A stretch of 64,000 nt of DNA from Psychrobacillus sp. OK032 (GTDB lineage: Bacteria > Bacillota > Bacilli > Bacillales_A > Planococcaceae). The first letter of the stretch is position 1; each line of letters begins with the position of its first letter. The notes under the pieces are model-generated. The model was not told where the DNA came from, did no database searches, and saw only the letters and a program-made list of their open reading frames with translations. The stretch lies in assembly GCF_900111345.1 (NCBI RefSeq), contig NZ_FOGY01000007.1:124001-188000 (forward strand). The letters are read 5' to 3'. Position numbers and translations under genes: made by a program. Positions 26,184 through 34,872 of the stretch are shown piece after piece.

Positions 26184-27308
26184 TTATTTAGAAAGTACTC
26201 GAAAATATGATTCTATAAATGGAACAAGATAATCAATAACCGTCTCATTTGGATTCAGTTTTGCATGATGCAATCCAAACGGAGAGTCTACTCCTACCCA
26301 AAATATAACACCGGGGATTTCCTGTAGAAAGTAACCAAAATCTTCTCCAGTCATTGCGGCATCACAAACGATTGCCGTAGTCGATGCATCCTGTTTTGCA
26401 AATGTTAAAAATTCATTTGCTAACATATCGTTATTTTTTACTTGATAATAAGATGAACCGTAATCTATTATTATATCGCAATCAAAAGCAATTTCCGTCG
26501 CCCGGCAGAATGACTCAATTTTTTCTTTTACAATCAACATTGTTTCTGCATCCATCGTTCGGATTGTTCCTTCTAGGCGCGCCTCACCGGAAATTATGTT
26601 TTGAACCGTACCTGAGTACATTTTTCCAATCGTTAAAACCGCTGGATCCATCGGATTAACAGATCTACTCACAATCGTTTGAAGTTGTAATAAAAGCGTT
26701 GCTGCAGCAATAGACATGTCTTTTGCTTGATGTGGAAAAGCTGCGTGCCCTTCCTTCCCTACTAAATCAATAAATAGTTCGGAAGTGTTCGCAAATAATA
26801 AACCTGGACGGGTAGCCACTGTCCCCACTGGATATTCTGGCGCTATATGAAATGCATAAATTTGATTGGGAACAAGCTCTGGATGTTCAGTCTTCAACCA
26901 CTCTCTTATTGGCAAAGCGCCACCTGGGCCTTCTTCAGCCGGTTGAAAAATAATTACGACGTTATCCTTTATTGGATTATCCACTAGTTTTCTAAGCAAA
27001 CCTAAAGCAACTGTCATATGTAGGTCATGCCCACATGCATGCATTTTTCCTTCGTGTTGAGATTTAAATGGTAAATCTGTTGCCTCCGTTATCGGTAATC
27101 CATCAATATCCGTACGCCAACCAATGGTCTTTCTAGGAAGAGTTCCCTCAACTTTTACAACAATTCCTGTTTTCCACTCTATTATAGTTAATCTTTCTTG
27201 TGGAAGTGCTTTAATCTGCTCCAGTAAATACGCCTGTGTTTTTATTTCTTTAAAACCTAGCTCTGGTATTTGATGCAGATCTCTCCGTATCTCTAGTAAG
27301 GATTTCAT
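26184..27308 (-). CDS. dapL: N-acetyldiaminopimelate deacetylase
   Basis: An M20-family metallohydrolase (374 residues) that removes the acetyl group in the acetylase branch of lysine and diaminopimelate synthesis. Metal-site motifs are [17 protein letters not shown] and [11 protein letters not shown], with the dimer (lid) domain between residues about 175 and 290 and MTGEDFGYF near the end. GGAAGG lies before two adjacent ATGs at 27311 and 27308; the second is better spaced. It directly follows dapH, as ykuR follows ykuQ in B. subtilis. A general amidohydrolase role cannot be excluded on sequence alone, but context decides it. Confidence 0.92.
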   Translation of the reverse strand: MKSLLEIRRDLHQIPELGFKEIKTQAYLLEQIKALPQERLTIIEWKTGIVVKVEGTLPRKTIGWRTDIDGLPITEATDLPFKSQHEGKMHACGHDLHMTVALGLLRKLVDNPIKDNVVIIFQPAEEGPGGALPIREWLKTEHPELVPNQIYAFHIAPEYPVGTVATRPGLLFANTSELFIDLVGKEGHAAFPHQAKDMSIAAATLLLQLQTIVSRSVNPMDPAVLTIGKMYSGTVQNIISGEARLEGTIRTMDAETMLIVKEKIESFCRATEIAFDCDIIIDYGSSYYQVKNNDMLANEFLTFAKQDASTTAIVCDAAMTGEDFGYFLQEIPGVIFWVGVDSPFGLHHAKLNPNETVIDYLVPFIESYFRVLSK

Positions 27309-27319
27309 CATGCACCTTC

Positions 27320-28033
27320 CTACAGTTGACGTAGTTCTTGCATAATTTCTGTTTTAGATCGTGTTTGATCATCAATTTCTTTTATTGCTCTCGCGGGTGT
27401 TCCAGCAACTACAGTGTATGGAGGAACATCCTTCGTTACGACTGCTCCGGCGGCAACGACAGCACCTTTACCTACTCTGCATCCTTCTAATACGACCGCA
27501 TTGGCGCCAATCAATACATCATCCTCCACAATAACCGGCATTGCTGAAGGAGGTTCAATTACACCCGCAAGCACAGCTCCTGCACCAATATGACAGTTCT
27601 TTCCGACAGTCGCACGACCTCCAAGAATGGCTCCCATATCAATCATCGAACCTTCCCCAATAACAGCACCTATGTTAATAACCGACCCTAGCATAATAAT
27701 CGCGTTATCCCCAATACTAACTTGATCGCGAATGATGGCACCGGGCTCGATACGCGCATTGATACCTTTTATATCTAAAAGTGGAATAGCAGAATTTCTA
27801 CTATCAATTTCTACAACAAAATCATCTATTTGGTTCGCATGTTCATTGAGAGCTTCTTCTATCTCAGCCCATTCACCAAATACAACAAGTGAATTTCCTT
27901 CTCCAAACACCTTAGTATTTCCCCCAAAAGAAAGCAGATTAATATCTTTCCCTTTCACATACACTTTTACTTGTGTCGATTTTTTTGCATGTTGAATATA
28001 CGAAATAATTTCATACGCATCTAATTGCTTCAT
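27320..28033 (-). CDS. dapH: 2,3,4,5-tetrahydropyridine-2,6-dicarboxylate N-acetyltransferase
   Basis: Acetylates tetrahydrodipicolinate in the diaminopimelate/lysine pathway. The 237-residue length is normal. The N-terminal 80 residues are the DapH-specific domain and residues 85-215 form a left-handed beta-helix of hexapeptide repeats ([50 protein letters not shown]). GGGAGG precedes the ATG. It forms an operon with the deacetylase gene. No lysine riboswitch is visible in the leader. Confidence 0.95.
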   Translation of the reverse strand: MKQLDAYEIISYIQHAKKSTQVKVYVKGKDINLLSFGGNTKVFGEGNSLVVFGEWAEIEEALNEHANQIDDFVVEIDSRNSAIPLLDIKGINARIEPGAIIRDQVSIGDNAIIMLGSVINIGAVIGEGSMIDMGAILGGRATVGKNCHIGAGAVLAGVIEPPSAMPVIVEDDVLIGANAVVLEGCRVGKGAVVAAGAVVTKDVPPYTVVAGTPARAIKEIDDQTRSKTEIMQELRQL

Positions 28034-28239
28034 TCCCCATACCTCCCTTAAAACATGTGATAATTGTACAGGAATTTTTATGAAAAATCACGAAATTAAA
28101 TACATTTTTTGATAAAAAATTGAAGAAAAATACATTAATAATATGATTGGAAACGATAATATTTCCACGATAAATAGATTTTTGAATTATCAAAGTATAA
28201 TAATTATGATAAACTTATGGCGAAGTGGAGGGAATTGCA

Positions 28240-29052
28240 GTGGGTAAAATTATTTTAGAAGCATCAAATTTAAAGAAAGAAATTGATGGTAATGCTATTT
28301 TACAACATGCCTCCTTTAAAATTGAAGAAAATATATCTATTGCTATTCGCGGATCAAACGGCTCCGGCAAAAGCACTTTATTGAAGCTACTTGCAGGGAT
28401 CTATGAACCCACTAGTGGAAAGATAATAAGAAATGCAAATAGGACCGGGTATGTCCCCGAGCATTTTCCTGAAAACCTCCGATTCAAACTAAAGGAATAT
28501 TTAACATTAGTGGCATCCTTTCAGGGTATACCGGAGATGGATATGGAAACAGAGCTATCCGAATATATCAGTTTGTTTGGAATAGAGCCCTATATAAACA
28601 CCCCTCTAAAAAAATGTTCAAAAGGTACAAAACAAAAAGTAGGGATACTTCAAGCACTTTTAATTAAACCAGACCTCCTTTTATTAGATGAACCTTTAAC
28701 CGGTTTAGATACGAACTCACAACAAAATTTAATGGCTATTTTAGAAAAGCTTAAAACAAAAATGTCGATTATTTTTACTACGCATGAGGACCTGTTAGTG
28801 GACAACATTGCAAACCAGGTATTATACGTAAAAGATGGATGTGTATTAGTTCATACAAAACCTAAAAGCTCATATCGAGTAATAAAAGTGAGATTTCCAA
28901 ACAAAGACTTTTTAACTGAACTTAAATTAGACGAAATTCATATTGAAGAAGATAAAGCTTTAATAACCGTACCCATAGATAAAAGTGATTACCTGTTGAA
29001 GGAGCTTTTAAATAGAAATTGTTCTGTACTCGATGTCAGGGAAAGGATATAA
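28240..29052 (+). CDS. ABC transporter ATP-binding protein
   Basis: A 270-residue ABC ATPase with Walker A RGSNGSGKSTLL, a degenerate signature CSKGTKQKVG, Walker B LLLLDEPLTGLD and H-loop FTTHEDLL. The C-terminal part is short and unlike NatA types. The GTG at 28240 is 7 bases after GGAGGG; the in-frame GTG at 28225 overlaps that site. It is followed two bases later by a membrane protein, with which it forms a two-gene exporter of unknown substrate. Confidence 0.85.
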   Translation: MGKIILEASNLKKEIDGNAILQHASFKIEENISIAIRGSNGSGKSTLLKLLAGIYEPTSGKIIRNANRTGYVPEHFPENLRFKLKEYLTLVASFQGIPEMDMETELSEYISLFGIEPYINTPLKKCSKGTKQKVGILQALLIKPDLLLLDEPLTGLDTNSQQNLMAILEKLKTKMSIIFTTHEDLLVDNIANQVLYVKDGCVLVHTKPKSSYRVIKVRFPNKDFLTELKLDEIHIEEDKALITVPIDKSDYLLKELLNRNCSVLDVRERI

Positions 29053-29054
29053 AT

Positions 29055-29756
29055 GTGCAAGGATTTATAAAATACCAATTCAAAAGCTATATCCGCTCAT
29101 TCAAAATTATCCCACCAGCAGCAACCTTCTTAATATGGATTGTTGTTTTATATCATTATAGTGGTGTTGAAATACTGAGTAGTTACGCCGTTACAAGTAT
29201 TGCCTTGTATTTATTAACAACATGGATATCAATGAACATATTTTCAATTGAAGAGGAATCTGAAAAAAATATATTATTTGTGCAAGTGGGGAAAGTTAGA
29301 TATTTACTTGGCAAATGGATTATTAGTATTCTTATAGCGATTGTATTTATGTTATTTGCGATCCTCTACCCTTTACTATTGGATAGTTTTAAGGAAGTAG
29401 TTCAACCAATACATTTGGGACTCTCTATTTTTGTACACCTTTTGTTTTCTATTTTCGGTATTTTAGTTGGTTCTTTTTCAACCATCACTTCATTTATCCC
29501 GAAGAGGTACACATGGCTTTCAGCAGTCCTTGTTATTGCAATTACCCTTTCCTATGATGGCATAGTGGAAAAGCTGTCATTATTAAAGTGGCTATTTATA
29601 GTACTTCCTCCAGTAGTAAATGTTATTAACTTTTTTGAAATGGACGATTTAAACTACATTGGGAAAGAATTTTGGATTATTTCATCGTTTGCAATCTTAT
29701 ATTCAACTATTGCCTTCTACGTGTTAATGAAGTTATTCTTAAAAAAAGAAAGTTAG
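29055..29756 (+). CDS. ABC transporter membrane subunit (ABC-2 like)
   Basis: A 233-residue integral membrane protein with about six hydrophobic segments. The conserved cytoplasmic loop NILFVQVGKVRYLLGKW after segment two resembles the coupling loop of ABC-2 permeases. The frame is open further upstream, but AAAGGA precedes the GTG at 29055 and the ATPase stop lies two bases before it. Its last codons overlap the region where the vmlR leader promoter begins. Confidence 0.75.
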   Translation: MQGFIKYQFKSYIRSFKIIPPAATFLIWIVVLYHYSGVEILSSYAVTSIALYLLTTWISMNIFSIEEESEKNILFVQVGKVRYLLGKWIISILIAIVFMLFAILYPLLLDSFKEVVQPIHLGLSIFVHLLFSIFGILVGSFSTITSFIPKRYTWLSAVLVIAITLSYDGIVEKLSLLKWLFIVLPPVVNVINFFEMDDLNYIGKEFWIISSFAILYSTIAFYVLMKLFLKKES

Positions 29757-29760
29757 AATA

Positions 29761-29769
29761 TGTTACAAT
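29761..29769 (+). promoter_or_regulatory. Extended -10 promoter of the vmlR leader
   Basis: TGTTACAAT is an extended -10 element (TGn plus TACAAT). No clear -35 box is present 17 bp upstream. Transcription from here would give a leader of about 270 bases ahead of vmlR. Confidence 0.5.
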
Positions 29770-29798
29770 GAGTACAACTATTTTTGAGAGGATGATGG

Positions 29799-29834
29799 GT
29801 GGACAATGGATATTTAATCTTATTTCTTAAGTAG
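29799..29834 (+). CDS. Putative vmlR leader peptide (11 residues)
   Basis: GTG-started frame MDNGYLILFLK, with GAGAGG seven bases upstream. It ends just before the first leader hairpin. Its size and place match leader peptides of attenuator-controlled ABC-F genes. An overlapping ATG frame MMGGQWIFNLIS is less likely because its start touches the Shine-Dalgarno site. Confidence 0.5.
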   Translation: MDNGYLILFLK

Positions 29835-29985
29835 AGGTTTTTCTGCGATACATTTGCGCAGTAACAAAAATAAACACTACAAAATCGGAAATAGGATTAG
29901 TCTGCCCATTTTTCTATCAAATACGAATGATTCTCTACAATACACTATTTTGTAGTGGCTTTTTGCGTATTTTTTTTAGGCAAGC

Positions 29986-30019
29986 AATCCTTCCGATTCA
30001 TATTCGGAGGGATTTTTTT
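29986..30019 (+). terminator. Intrinsic terminator within the vmlR leader
   Basis: AATCCTTCCGA pairs with TCGGAGGGATT (one G-U pair) across a 7-base loop, followed by TTTTTTT. It lies 25 bases before the vmlR start, so vmlR expression needs read-through. Confidence 0.85.
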
Positions 30020-30044
30020 ATTCCTCCTATAAGGAGCGGATTGT

Positions 30045-31700
30045 ATGACATTACATGGAAAATTAATCGATATAGTTATCACATATGGAGATAAGGTTGT
30101 ATTGGAAAAGGCAAAAGCGGATATTATAGCTGGTACTGTTATTGGTATCGTAGGAAGAAATGGCGAAGGGAAGTCCTCCCTACTTTCTGTACTTGCGAAC
30201 GAGTCTCACCCTTCGAGTGGACGTATTGAATGGTTTGGAAGCACGCCAGCTATCCGTTTATTAAAGCAAGAAGACGATCAATTCAAGAAGGAAGAAATTG
30301 CAGATGAGGAATGGACATATTTCAGTAAATGGTCAGTTCCGCAACACAGAAAGTATGATGACTTAAGCGGCGGAGAAAAAATGAAAAGACGTCTTTCCCA
30401 TGTTTTTGCAGAAAAGTCGCAGCTTCTTTTATTGGATGAGCCGACCAATCATTTAGACCAAGAAAGCTTATCTTTCTTAAAAAAACAAATGAAAGCCTAC
30501 CCCGGAACAATTTTGTTAGTTTCCCATGATCGTTATTTCTTAGATGAGGTAGCCAGTTGGATTTGGGAAATAGAAAATAAAAAACTAACTGTATATCCTG
30601 GTAACTATTCTGTGTATCGACAAAAAAAGGAAGAGTCCCGCCTAACCCAACAAAGGCTTTATGAGGAACAACAGTCTAAAATCAAACAAGTCGAAAAACA
30701 AATATCAGCGCTTCGTAACTGGTCGTCCAAAGCACATGCGGACTCTACCAAACATGAATTCAATAAAGAATATTACCGGGTTAAAGCAAAGAAAATGGAT
30801 GTTCAAATCCGTTCTAAAAAGAAACGATTGGAACTGGAACTTTCTAAAAATACAATAGAAGAACTAGAAGAAGAAAGAGAAGTATCTTTTTCCATTGAAG
30901 GAAGCAAGAAAAAAGGTAACCGAGTAATTGAAGCAAGAAACATGAGCAAAAGTTTTAAAGACCAACTATTGTTCCAAAATGCATCCTTTACTATCCAATC
31001 TCAAGAACGTGTTGGAATTCTAGGCTCAAACGGTAGCGGCAAATCTACATTTTTCCGCATGTTATTAGGCGAAGAAACCACTCAAGGAGAACTTTGGAAA
31101 TCTGAAGCAATGAATATTGGCTATTTACGACAAACCGTATTCGATTTACCAGAAGAAAAAACGCCTTTTGAATTTTTTGGACCAACTGACTTCGAGACAC
31201 GAGGTCAAATTCAGACACTTATGATGAATTTAGGCTTTTCAAAAGATCATTGGTCTCGTCCTATTCACACAATGAGCATGGGAGAACGAGTCAAACTGAA
31301 ATTAATGGAGTTTATGCTAGACCAAAAAGATGTCTTACTATTAGACGAACCAACAAACCATTTGGATCTTCCATCACGGGAACAATTGGAGAAAACCCTT
31401 TCTACCTATCCTGGTACTATTCTATTAGTTACACACGACCGTTACTTTTTAGAAAAACTAACGAATAAACTGCTTGTCTTTGAAAATAAAACGATTCGAA
31501 AAGTAGAAATGAACTACAATGAATGGACGCATAAAAATGAAGAGACTTCTCGTGAAATACAATTAATGAAATTAGAAACCGAGCGACAAGCAGTGTTAGG
31601 AGAGCTAAGCTATTTACAGAAAAAAGATGCCAAATATAGCAAGCTGGATCAACAATTTATAGCATTAACTAAACAAATCAATGAACTTAGGAATAATTAA
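30045..31700 (+). CDS. vmlR: ABC-F ribosomal protection protein VmlR
   Basis: A 551-residue ABC-F ATPase with no membrane part. It has two ATPase domains: Walker A GRNGEGKSSLL and GSNGSGKSTFF, signatures LSGGEKMKRR and MSMGERVKLK, Walker B LLLLDEPTNHLD twice. The inter-domain linker (residues about 190-250) has NWSSKAHADSTK at the antibiotic-resistance loop, followed by YYRVKAKKMDVQIRSKKKRL, closely like B. subtilis VmlR from memory. VmlR dislodges streptogramin A, lincosamide and pleuromutilin drugs from the ribosome. AAGGAG precedes the ATG. The attenuator leader supports drug-induced expression. Confidence 0.9.
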   Translation: MTLHGKLIDIVITYGDKVVLEKAKADIIAGTVIGIVGRNGEGKSSLLSVLANESHPSSGRIEWFGSTPAIRLLKQEDDQFKKEEIADEEWTYFSKWSVPQHRKYDDLSGGEKMKRRLSHVFAEKSQLLLLDEPTNHLDQESLSFLKKQMKAYPGTILLVSHDRYFLDEVASWIWEIENKKLTVYPGNYSVYRQKKEESRLTQQRLYEEQQSKIKQVEKQISALRNWSSKAHADSTKHEFNKEYYRVKAKKMDVQIRSKKKRLELELSKNTIEELEEEREVSFSIEGSKKKGNRVIEARNMSKSFKDQLLFQNASFTIQSQERVGILGSNGSGKSTFFRMLLGEETTQGELWKSEAMNIGYLRQTVFDLPEEKTPFEFFGPTDFETRGQIQTLMMNLGFSKDHWSRPIHTMSMGERVKLKLMEFMLDQKDVLLLDEPTNHLDLPSREQLEKTLSTYPGTILLVTHDRYFLEKLTNKLLVFENKTIRKVEMNYNEWTHKNEETSREIQLMKLETERQAVLGELSYLQKKDAKYSKLDQQFIALTKQINELRNN

Positions 31701-31705
31701 TTACT

Positions 31706-31742
31706 AAGATGTCATGGGTGCTTTCATACGTGACATCTTTGT
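31706..31742 (+). terminator. Hairpin after vmlR, weak terminator
   Basis: AAGATGTCA pairs with TGACATCTT across 16 bases. Only TTTGTAT follows, so termination may be partial. Confidence 0.5.
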
Positions 31743-31863
31743 ATCAAAATATCGATTTTTGTCAATTTCCCGGGAAATATAGAATGAAGTGTATTCGTTT
31801 ATATACTTTATTAGCAATTGACCATATAATGATATAAATCCAATTAGAAAAGTAGGTTTTAAA

Positions 31864-32286
31864 ATGAAAACTATTCCAAAACCTCTAGTCATGGCAAATC
31901 AATGGACAATTGTATTATCAGTAATTGTTTCGCTTATTACACAATCAGCTTGGATTCTACTCATTCCACTAATTGCAAATCTTGCGAGCTTATTAACGGG
32001 ATTTCACCCTATTTTAGTTATTGTAAAACGATTCTTATCTAAACCGACAAACGAGTATATTCAAGAAGACTACGCTCAGTTAAGATTTAACCAATGGCTT
32101 GCAGTGGGCTTTTTATTTGTTGCAAGTGTCAGTTCTTTATTAAACTGGACCGTGCTATTTAATCTTGCTACCTTTATGGTTGGCCTAGCTGCCCTTATTG
32201 CAATACTTGGTTTTTGTATTGGTTGCTTTGTACGGTTCCAATATCAGCAATGGAATTATCGACGTAAAAATTCTGCGATGCGGTAA
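31864..32286 (+). CDS. DUF4395 membrane protein
   Basis: A 140-residue protein with four hydrophobic segments grouped in two pairs, the layout of DUF4395. The last segment ends in the family's conserved CIGC motif (GFCIGCFVRFQYQ), in which two cysteines lie near the membrane face. Members are often found near thiol or sulfur-transfer proteins, but no such gene is adjacent here. The ribosome-binding site is weak (AGTAGG). Function unknown. Confidence 0.75.
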   Translation: MKTIPKPLVMANQWTIVLSVIVSLITQSAWILLIPLIANLASLLTGFHPILVIVKRFLSKPTNEYIQEDYAQLRFNQWLAVGFLFVASVSSLLNWTVLFNLATFMVGLAALIAILGFCIGCFVRFQYQQWNYRRKNSAMR

Positions 32287-32295
32287 TGAAAACAG

Positions 32296-32358
32296 ACAGC
32301 CTTTCTGAACTGCACCCCAATTGTTAGACACCATCTAACAATTGGAGAGGCTGTTTTT
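32296..32358 (+). terminator. Two-tier terminator resembling an IS150-group end
   Basis: An inner perfect 12-bp inverted repeat CCAATTGTTAGA/TCTAACAATTGG lies within an outer ACAGCC/GGCTGT stem followed by TTTTT. The left arm reads TGAACTGCACCCCAATTGTT, which resembles, from memory, terminal inverted repeats of IS150-group elements (TGTACTGCACCC...). No transposase is present. Confidence 0.6.
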
Positions 32359-32564
32359 CTACTGCTGTTCCTACCTCATTTATCCTTTCATCCATAATGG
32401 CATCCACACTTCAATCCATCCTCACTGGTCTAAACATTTTGGATGTTTGACATGGATTATTTCTACTATTTTGGAGTTCTATATTTTAACCATGTTTTTA
32501 TTCCAACTAAAGCATGTCGTTTTCCAACTTAGCAGATAATACATCATTTCCATACCCTCGAAAA
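32359..32564. other. Gene-free spacer between DUF4395 and yeeI
   Basis: No open frame with a ribosome-binding site and no clear repeat. The stretch is pyrimidine-rich with many ATCC and CATCC words. I see no further feature. Confidence 0.4.
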
Positions 32565-32565
32565 G

Positions 32566-32616
32566 TAAAAAGGTTGCCTCTAAGTAAAAAAACTACTCCT
32601 GAGACAACCTTTTTTC
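32566..32616. terminator. Bidirectional terminator at the end of yeeI
   Basis: AAGGTTG-c-CTC pairs with GAG-a-CAACCTT, with A-runs and T-runs on either side that give U-tracts in both directions. Confidence 0.8.
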
Positions 32617-32620
32617 TCTA

Positions 32621-33340
32621 TTATTCTCCTAAGTCTACGTTATGGTAAACTTGTTGAACGTCTTCTAGATCTTCTAATGCATCAATCATTTTTTCAAACT
32701 GCGCTTGTGCATCTGCTTCTAATGAAATATCATTTTGTGCAAGCATCGTTAGCTCTGCAACGGTAAACTCTTCAATTCCCGCAGCTCTTAATGCCTCTTG
32801 CACTGCATGGAATTGATCTGGTTCAGCATAAACGATGACAGCATCCTCTTCTTCTAAAATATCACGAGCGTCTACGTCTGCTTCCATCAAAAGCTCTAAT
32901 ACTTCGTCGGCTGTTTTTCCTTCGATACCAATAACAGCAGTTGCGTCAAACATATAAGCAACAGAACCACTCACACCCATGTTGCCGCCATTTTTGCCGA
33001 ATGCTGCACGTACATCAGATGCTGTACGGTTTACATTGTTCGTTAATGCATCTACGATTACCATAGAACCGCTTGGACCGAAACCTTCGTAACGAAGCTC
33101 ATCATAGCTTTCTTCCGATCCACCTTTTGCCTTTTCAATTGCTTTATCAATAATATGCTTAGGGACGCTGTACGTTTTAGCACGTTCTAATACTACTTTC
33201 AATGCTTGGTTAGAAACAGGATCTGGTTCGCCTTGTCTAGCAGCTACATATATTTCACGTCCAAATTTTGCATAAATACGGCTAGTATTTGCATCTTTGG
33301 AAGCTTTCTTTTCTTTAATATTATTCCATTTACGACCCAT
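32621..33340 (-). CDS. yeeI: YebC/PmpR-family protein, YeeI type
   Basis: A 239-residue member of the YebC/TACO1 family. The start [20 protein letters not shown] is specific to the YeeI branch; the second Bacillus paralogue, YrbC, begins differently. [21 protein letters not shown] and [14 protein letters not shown] are family signatures. YebC proteins act as transcription regulators or, more recently proposed, help ribosomes at proline stretches. It is monocistronic, with R3 just upstream of its promoter region. Confidence 0.93.
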   Translation of the reverse strand: MGRKWNNIKEKKASKDANTSRIYAKFGREIYVAARQGEPDPVSNQALKVVLERAKTYSVPKHIIDKAIEKAKGGSEESYDELRYEGFGPSGSMVIVDALTNNVNRTASDVRAAFGKNGGNMGVSGSVAYMFDATAVIGIEGKTADEVLELLMEADVDARDILEEEDAVIVYAEPDQFHAVQEALRAAGIEEFTVAELTMLAQNDISLEADAQAQFEKMIDALEDLEDVQQVYHNVDLGE

Positions 33341-33412
33341 AAAGTCCCACTCTCTTTCGATTCATTTTCTACTTTTAGTATTATACATTAAATTCTTATT
33401 GAGTAGCAAAAA

Positions 33413-33546
33413 TCAAATATGCCACCGCGTATTTGCGTCCGGATTTTGAATTGAGCTTGCTCAATTCACTCCTTTCAAAATCTGTGACATCCGCCGGAGG
33501 CTTTGACCTTATTCTACAGGGTGAAACCCTGTAGAATAAGGTCAAA
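33413..33546 (-). repeat. Dispersed intergenic hairpin element, copy R3
   Basis: Third R element. It shares AAAATCTGTGACATCCGCC and GGAGGCTTTGAC with R1/R2, has the small inverted repeat AATTGAGC/GCTCAATT, and ends in a 21-bp perfect inverted repeat (33502-33522 and 33526-33546) with a 3-base loop. The stem sequence is the most different of the three yet fully paired. It sits 4 bases past the stop of the DUF1801 gene and upstream of yeeI. Confidence 0.85.
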
Positions 33547-33550
33547 AACA

Positions 33551-33976
33551 TTAAATTCCATATGTTTCATGTAAAAATGTAATTGATCTGTTGATTAGCT
33601 CTTTTAACACTTCTACATCAATATCCGCTACTTTATTAATATACACACACGCTTTTCCAGAAGTATGCTTGCCGAATCTCTCTAAAATTACTTCACGTTC
33701 CGTATCGCCAGTTGCAAAATACAAACTAATCTTTGCTTTGCGTGGAGAGAATCCAACAAGCGGGGCATCTCCCTCATGGCCTGTCGCGTATTTATAGTGA
33801 TAGGATCCAAAACCAATAATACTTGGTCCCCACATTTTCGCTTTAAAACCAGACGTTTCTTCAAAAATCTCTAGAAGCTTATAAGCATCTTCCTTTTTTT
33901 TCGGGCTATCCACGTTTTCTATAAATTCAATGACACTATTATCCGTTTCTTTCATCTTTGGTTCGTATATGGCCAA
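33551..33976 (-). CDS. DUF1801 domain protein
   Basis: A 141-residue protein of the DUF1801 (YdhG-like) family. Typical stretches are FKAKMWGPSIIGFGSYHYKY near residue 45 and GFSPRKAKISLYFA at 75, followed by LLERFGKHTSGKACVYINK-like sequence. No enzymatic activity is established. The start follows AAAGGGGA. Element R3 follows the stop codon closely. Confidence 0.85.
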   Translation of the reverse strand: MAIYEPKMKETDNSVIEFIENVDSPKKKEDAYKLLEIFEETSGFKAKMWGPSIIGFGSYHYKYATGHEGDAPLVGFSPRKAKISLYFATGDTEREVILERFGKHTSGKACVYINKVADIDVEVLKELINRSITFLHETYGI

Positions 33977-34050
33977 GTTAACATCCCCTTTAGAATATTA
34001 CCCTCATTTTACATGTAATTCGCATTTTTGACGAATTACTTTATCACTAA

Positions 34051-34124
34051 GAAAAGCGAGGAGGCAGCTCCACAGCTTTTTCCCATTTGACCTCGAGGCA
34101 TCTTCTACGACGAGCTTTTCGCTG
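34051..34124. repeat. GC-rich inverted-repeat segment between genes
   Basis: GAAAAGC at 34051 pairs with GCTTTTC at 34114-34120; in between lies GGAGGCAGCTCC, itself a hairpin, and CCTCGAGG, a palindrome. It is more GC-rich than its surroundings and has no coding potential. It may be a single copy of another dispersed element. Confidence 0.45.
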
Positions 34125-34163
34125 GAAGGATACCGTGTAAAAAATTATATACATTCTATCTAT

Positions 34164-34200
34164 TAAAAAAGAGCCATTCTCGATTCCTCGAAAATAGCTC
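34164..34200 (-). terminator. Terminator of the UPF0316 gene
   Basis: On the minus strand GAGCTATTTTCGA pairs with TCGAGAATGGCTC (two mismatches), followed by TTTTTTAATAG. Confidence 0.8.
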
Positions 34201-34209
34201 GTCCTTTTT

Positions 34210-34719
34210 CTATTTAGATGGTTTGATTAAGAACCCACCGTTAAATCTAGTTGGTTCGTATGAAATGATAAATGCTTTTGGTGATAAAGATATAATGTAG
34301 TCTCTCAATTTTAATTCATTTTTTCGTTTTGCTAGTACTTTCATACAAAGACGTTTTCCATCTTTTCCATCCGCAACCCACGATGTAACACCGTAGCCTT
34401 TTGCACGAATTTGAATAGGAATTTCTATTTCTAGTGAGTCGACGATCACATCAAATACAACATAGCCTAGTGCTAATCGATTTTCAATGATACTTCCACA
34501 ATATACTCCAAGACCCCATCCAATACAATAAGCAATAATATTTAATGGCTCGTCCAGATTATCGAGGACCATCGTTAACCCCATTAAATAGACAAACACT
34601 TCTGCCATAGACAAGAACGATGCTACTACTCTGTAACCTTTAATAACTAAAATCAAACGCAGAGTAGTTAGTGTCATGTATATAACATTAATAACAATAA
34701 TAAGCAATATGATATCCAT
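34210..34719 (-). CDS. UPF0316 membrane protein (YebE family, DUF5698/DUF2179)
   Basis: A 169-residue protein with three membrane segments in the first 90 residues and a cytoplasmic DUF2179 domain (from VDSLEIEIPIQIRAKGYGVT). The stretch TLRLILVIKGYRVVASFLSMAEVFVY is typical of UPF0316. The open frame extends back to 34842, but that extension contains the terminator of the upstream GNAT gene, and AAAGGTGG precedes the ATG at 34719. Function unknown; DUF2179 domains bind nucleotides in related proteins. Confidence 0.85.
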   Translation of the reverse strand: MDIILLIIVINVIYMTLTTLRLILVIKGYRVVASFLSMAEVFVYLMGLTMVLDNLDEPLNIIAYCIGWGLGVYCGSIIENRLALGYVVFDVIVDSLEIEIPIQIRAKGYGVTSWVADGKDGKRLCMKVLAKRKNELKLRDYIISLSPKAFIISYEPTRFNGGFLIKPSK

Positions 34720-34828
34720 ATTTACTTCCACCTTTCTTTCGTAATACCGTGGCTTTCGTCGAGTATTCAAATCATTATACAGGATTTCTTTAAAAATGAT
34801 ATTAAAACTCTTTTCTTCTTTTGTAAAT

Positions 34829-34868
34829 AAAAAACAGGGCATTCCGTTTTTATCGGAATACCCTCATT
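34829..34868 (-). terminator. Terminator of the GNAT gene at 34.9 kb
   Basis: On the minus strand AGGGTATTCCG pairs with CGGAATGCCCT across a 7-base loop and is followed by GTTTTTT. Confidence 0.85.
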
Positions 34869-34872
34869 TTAG

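Larger units (their letters stand above)
29776..30044 (+). promoter_or_regulatory. vmlR attenuator leader with alternative hairpins
   Basis: This non-coding region contains a leader ORF (29799-29834), a small hairpin CTGCG/CGCAG (29843-29861), and a terminator-like hairpin CTACAA/TTGTAG (29935-29955) followed by two U-runs. The segment CACTACAAAAT at 29875-29885 is perfectly complementary to ATTTTGTAGTG at 29947-29957 and can compete for the same strand. A second strong terminator lies at 29986-30019, and CTCCT/AGGAG at 30024-30036 can hide the vmlR ribosome-binding site. Drug-stalled ribosomes on the leader ORF are the likely switch, as in other ABC-F leaders. Confidence 0.75.

Noticed and set aside
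28034-28224. Lysine riboswitch ahead of dapH
   Set aside because: The leader is short, A+T-rich and shows none of the conserved helices; only a plain leader is likely.
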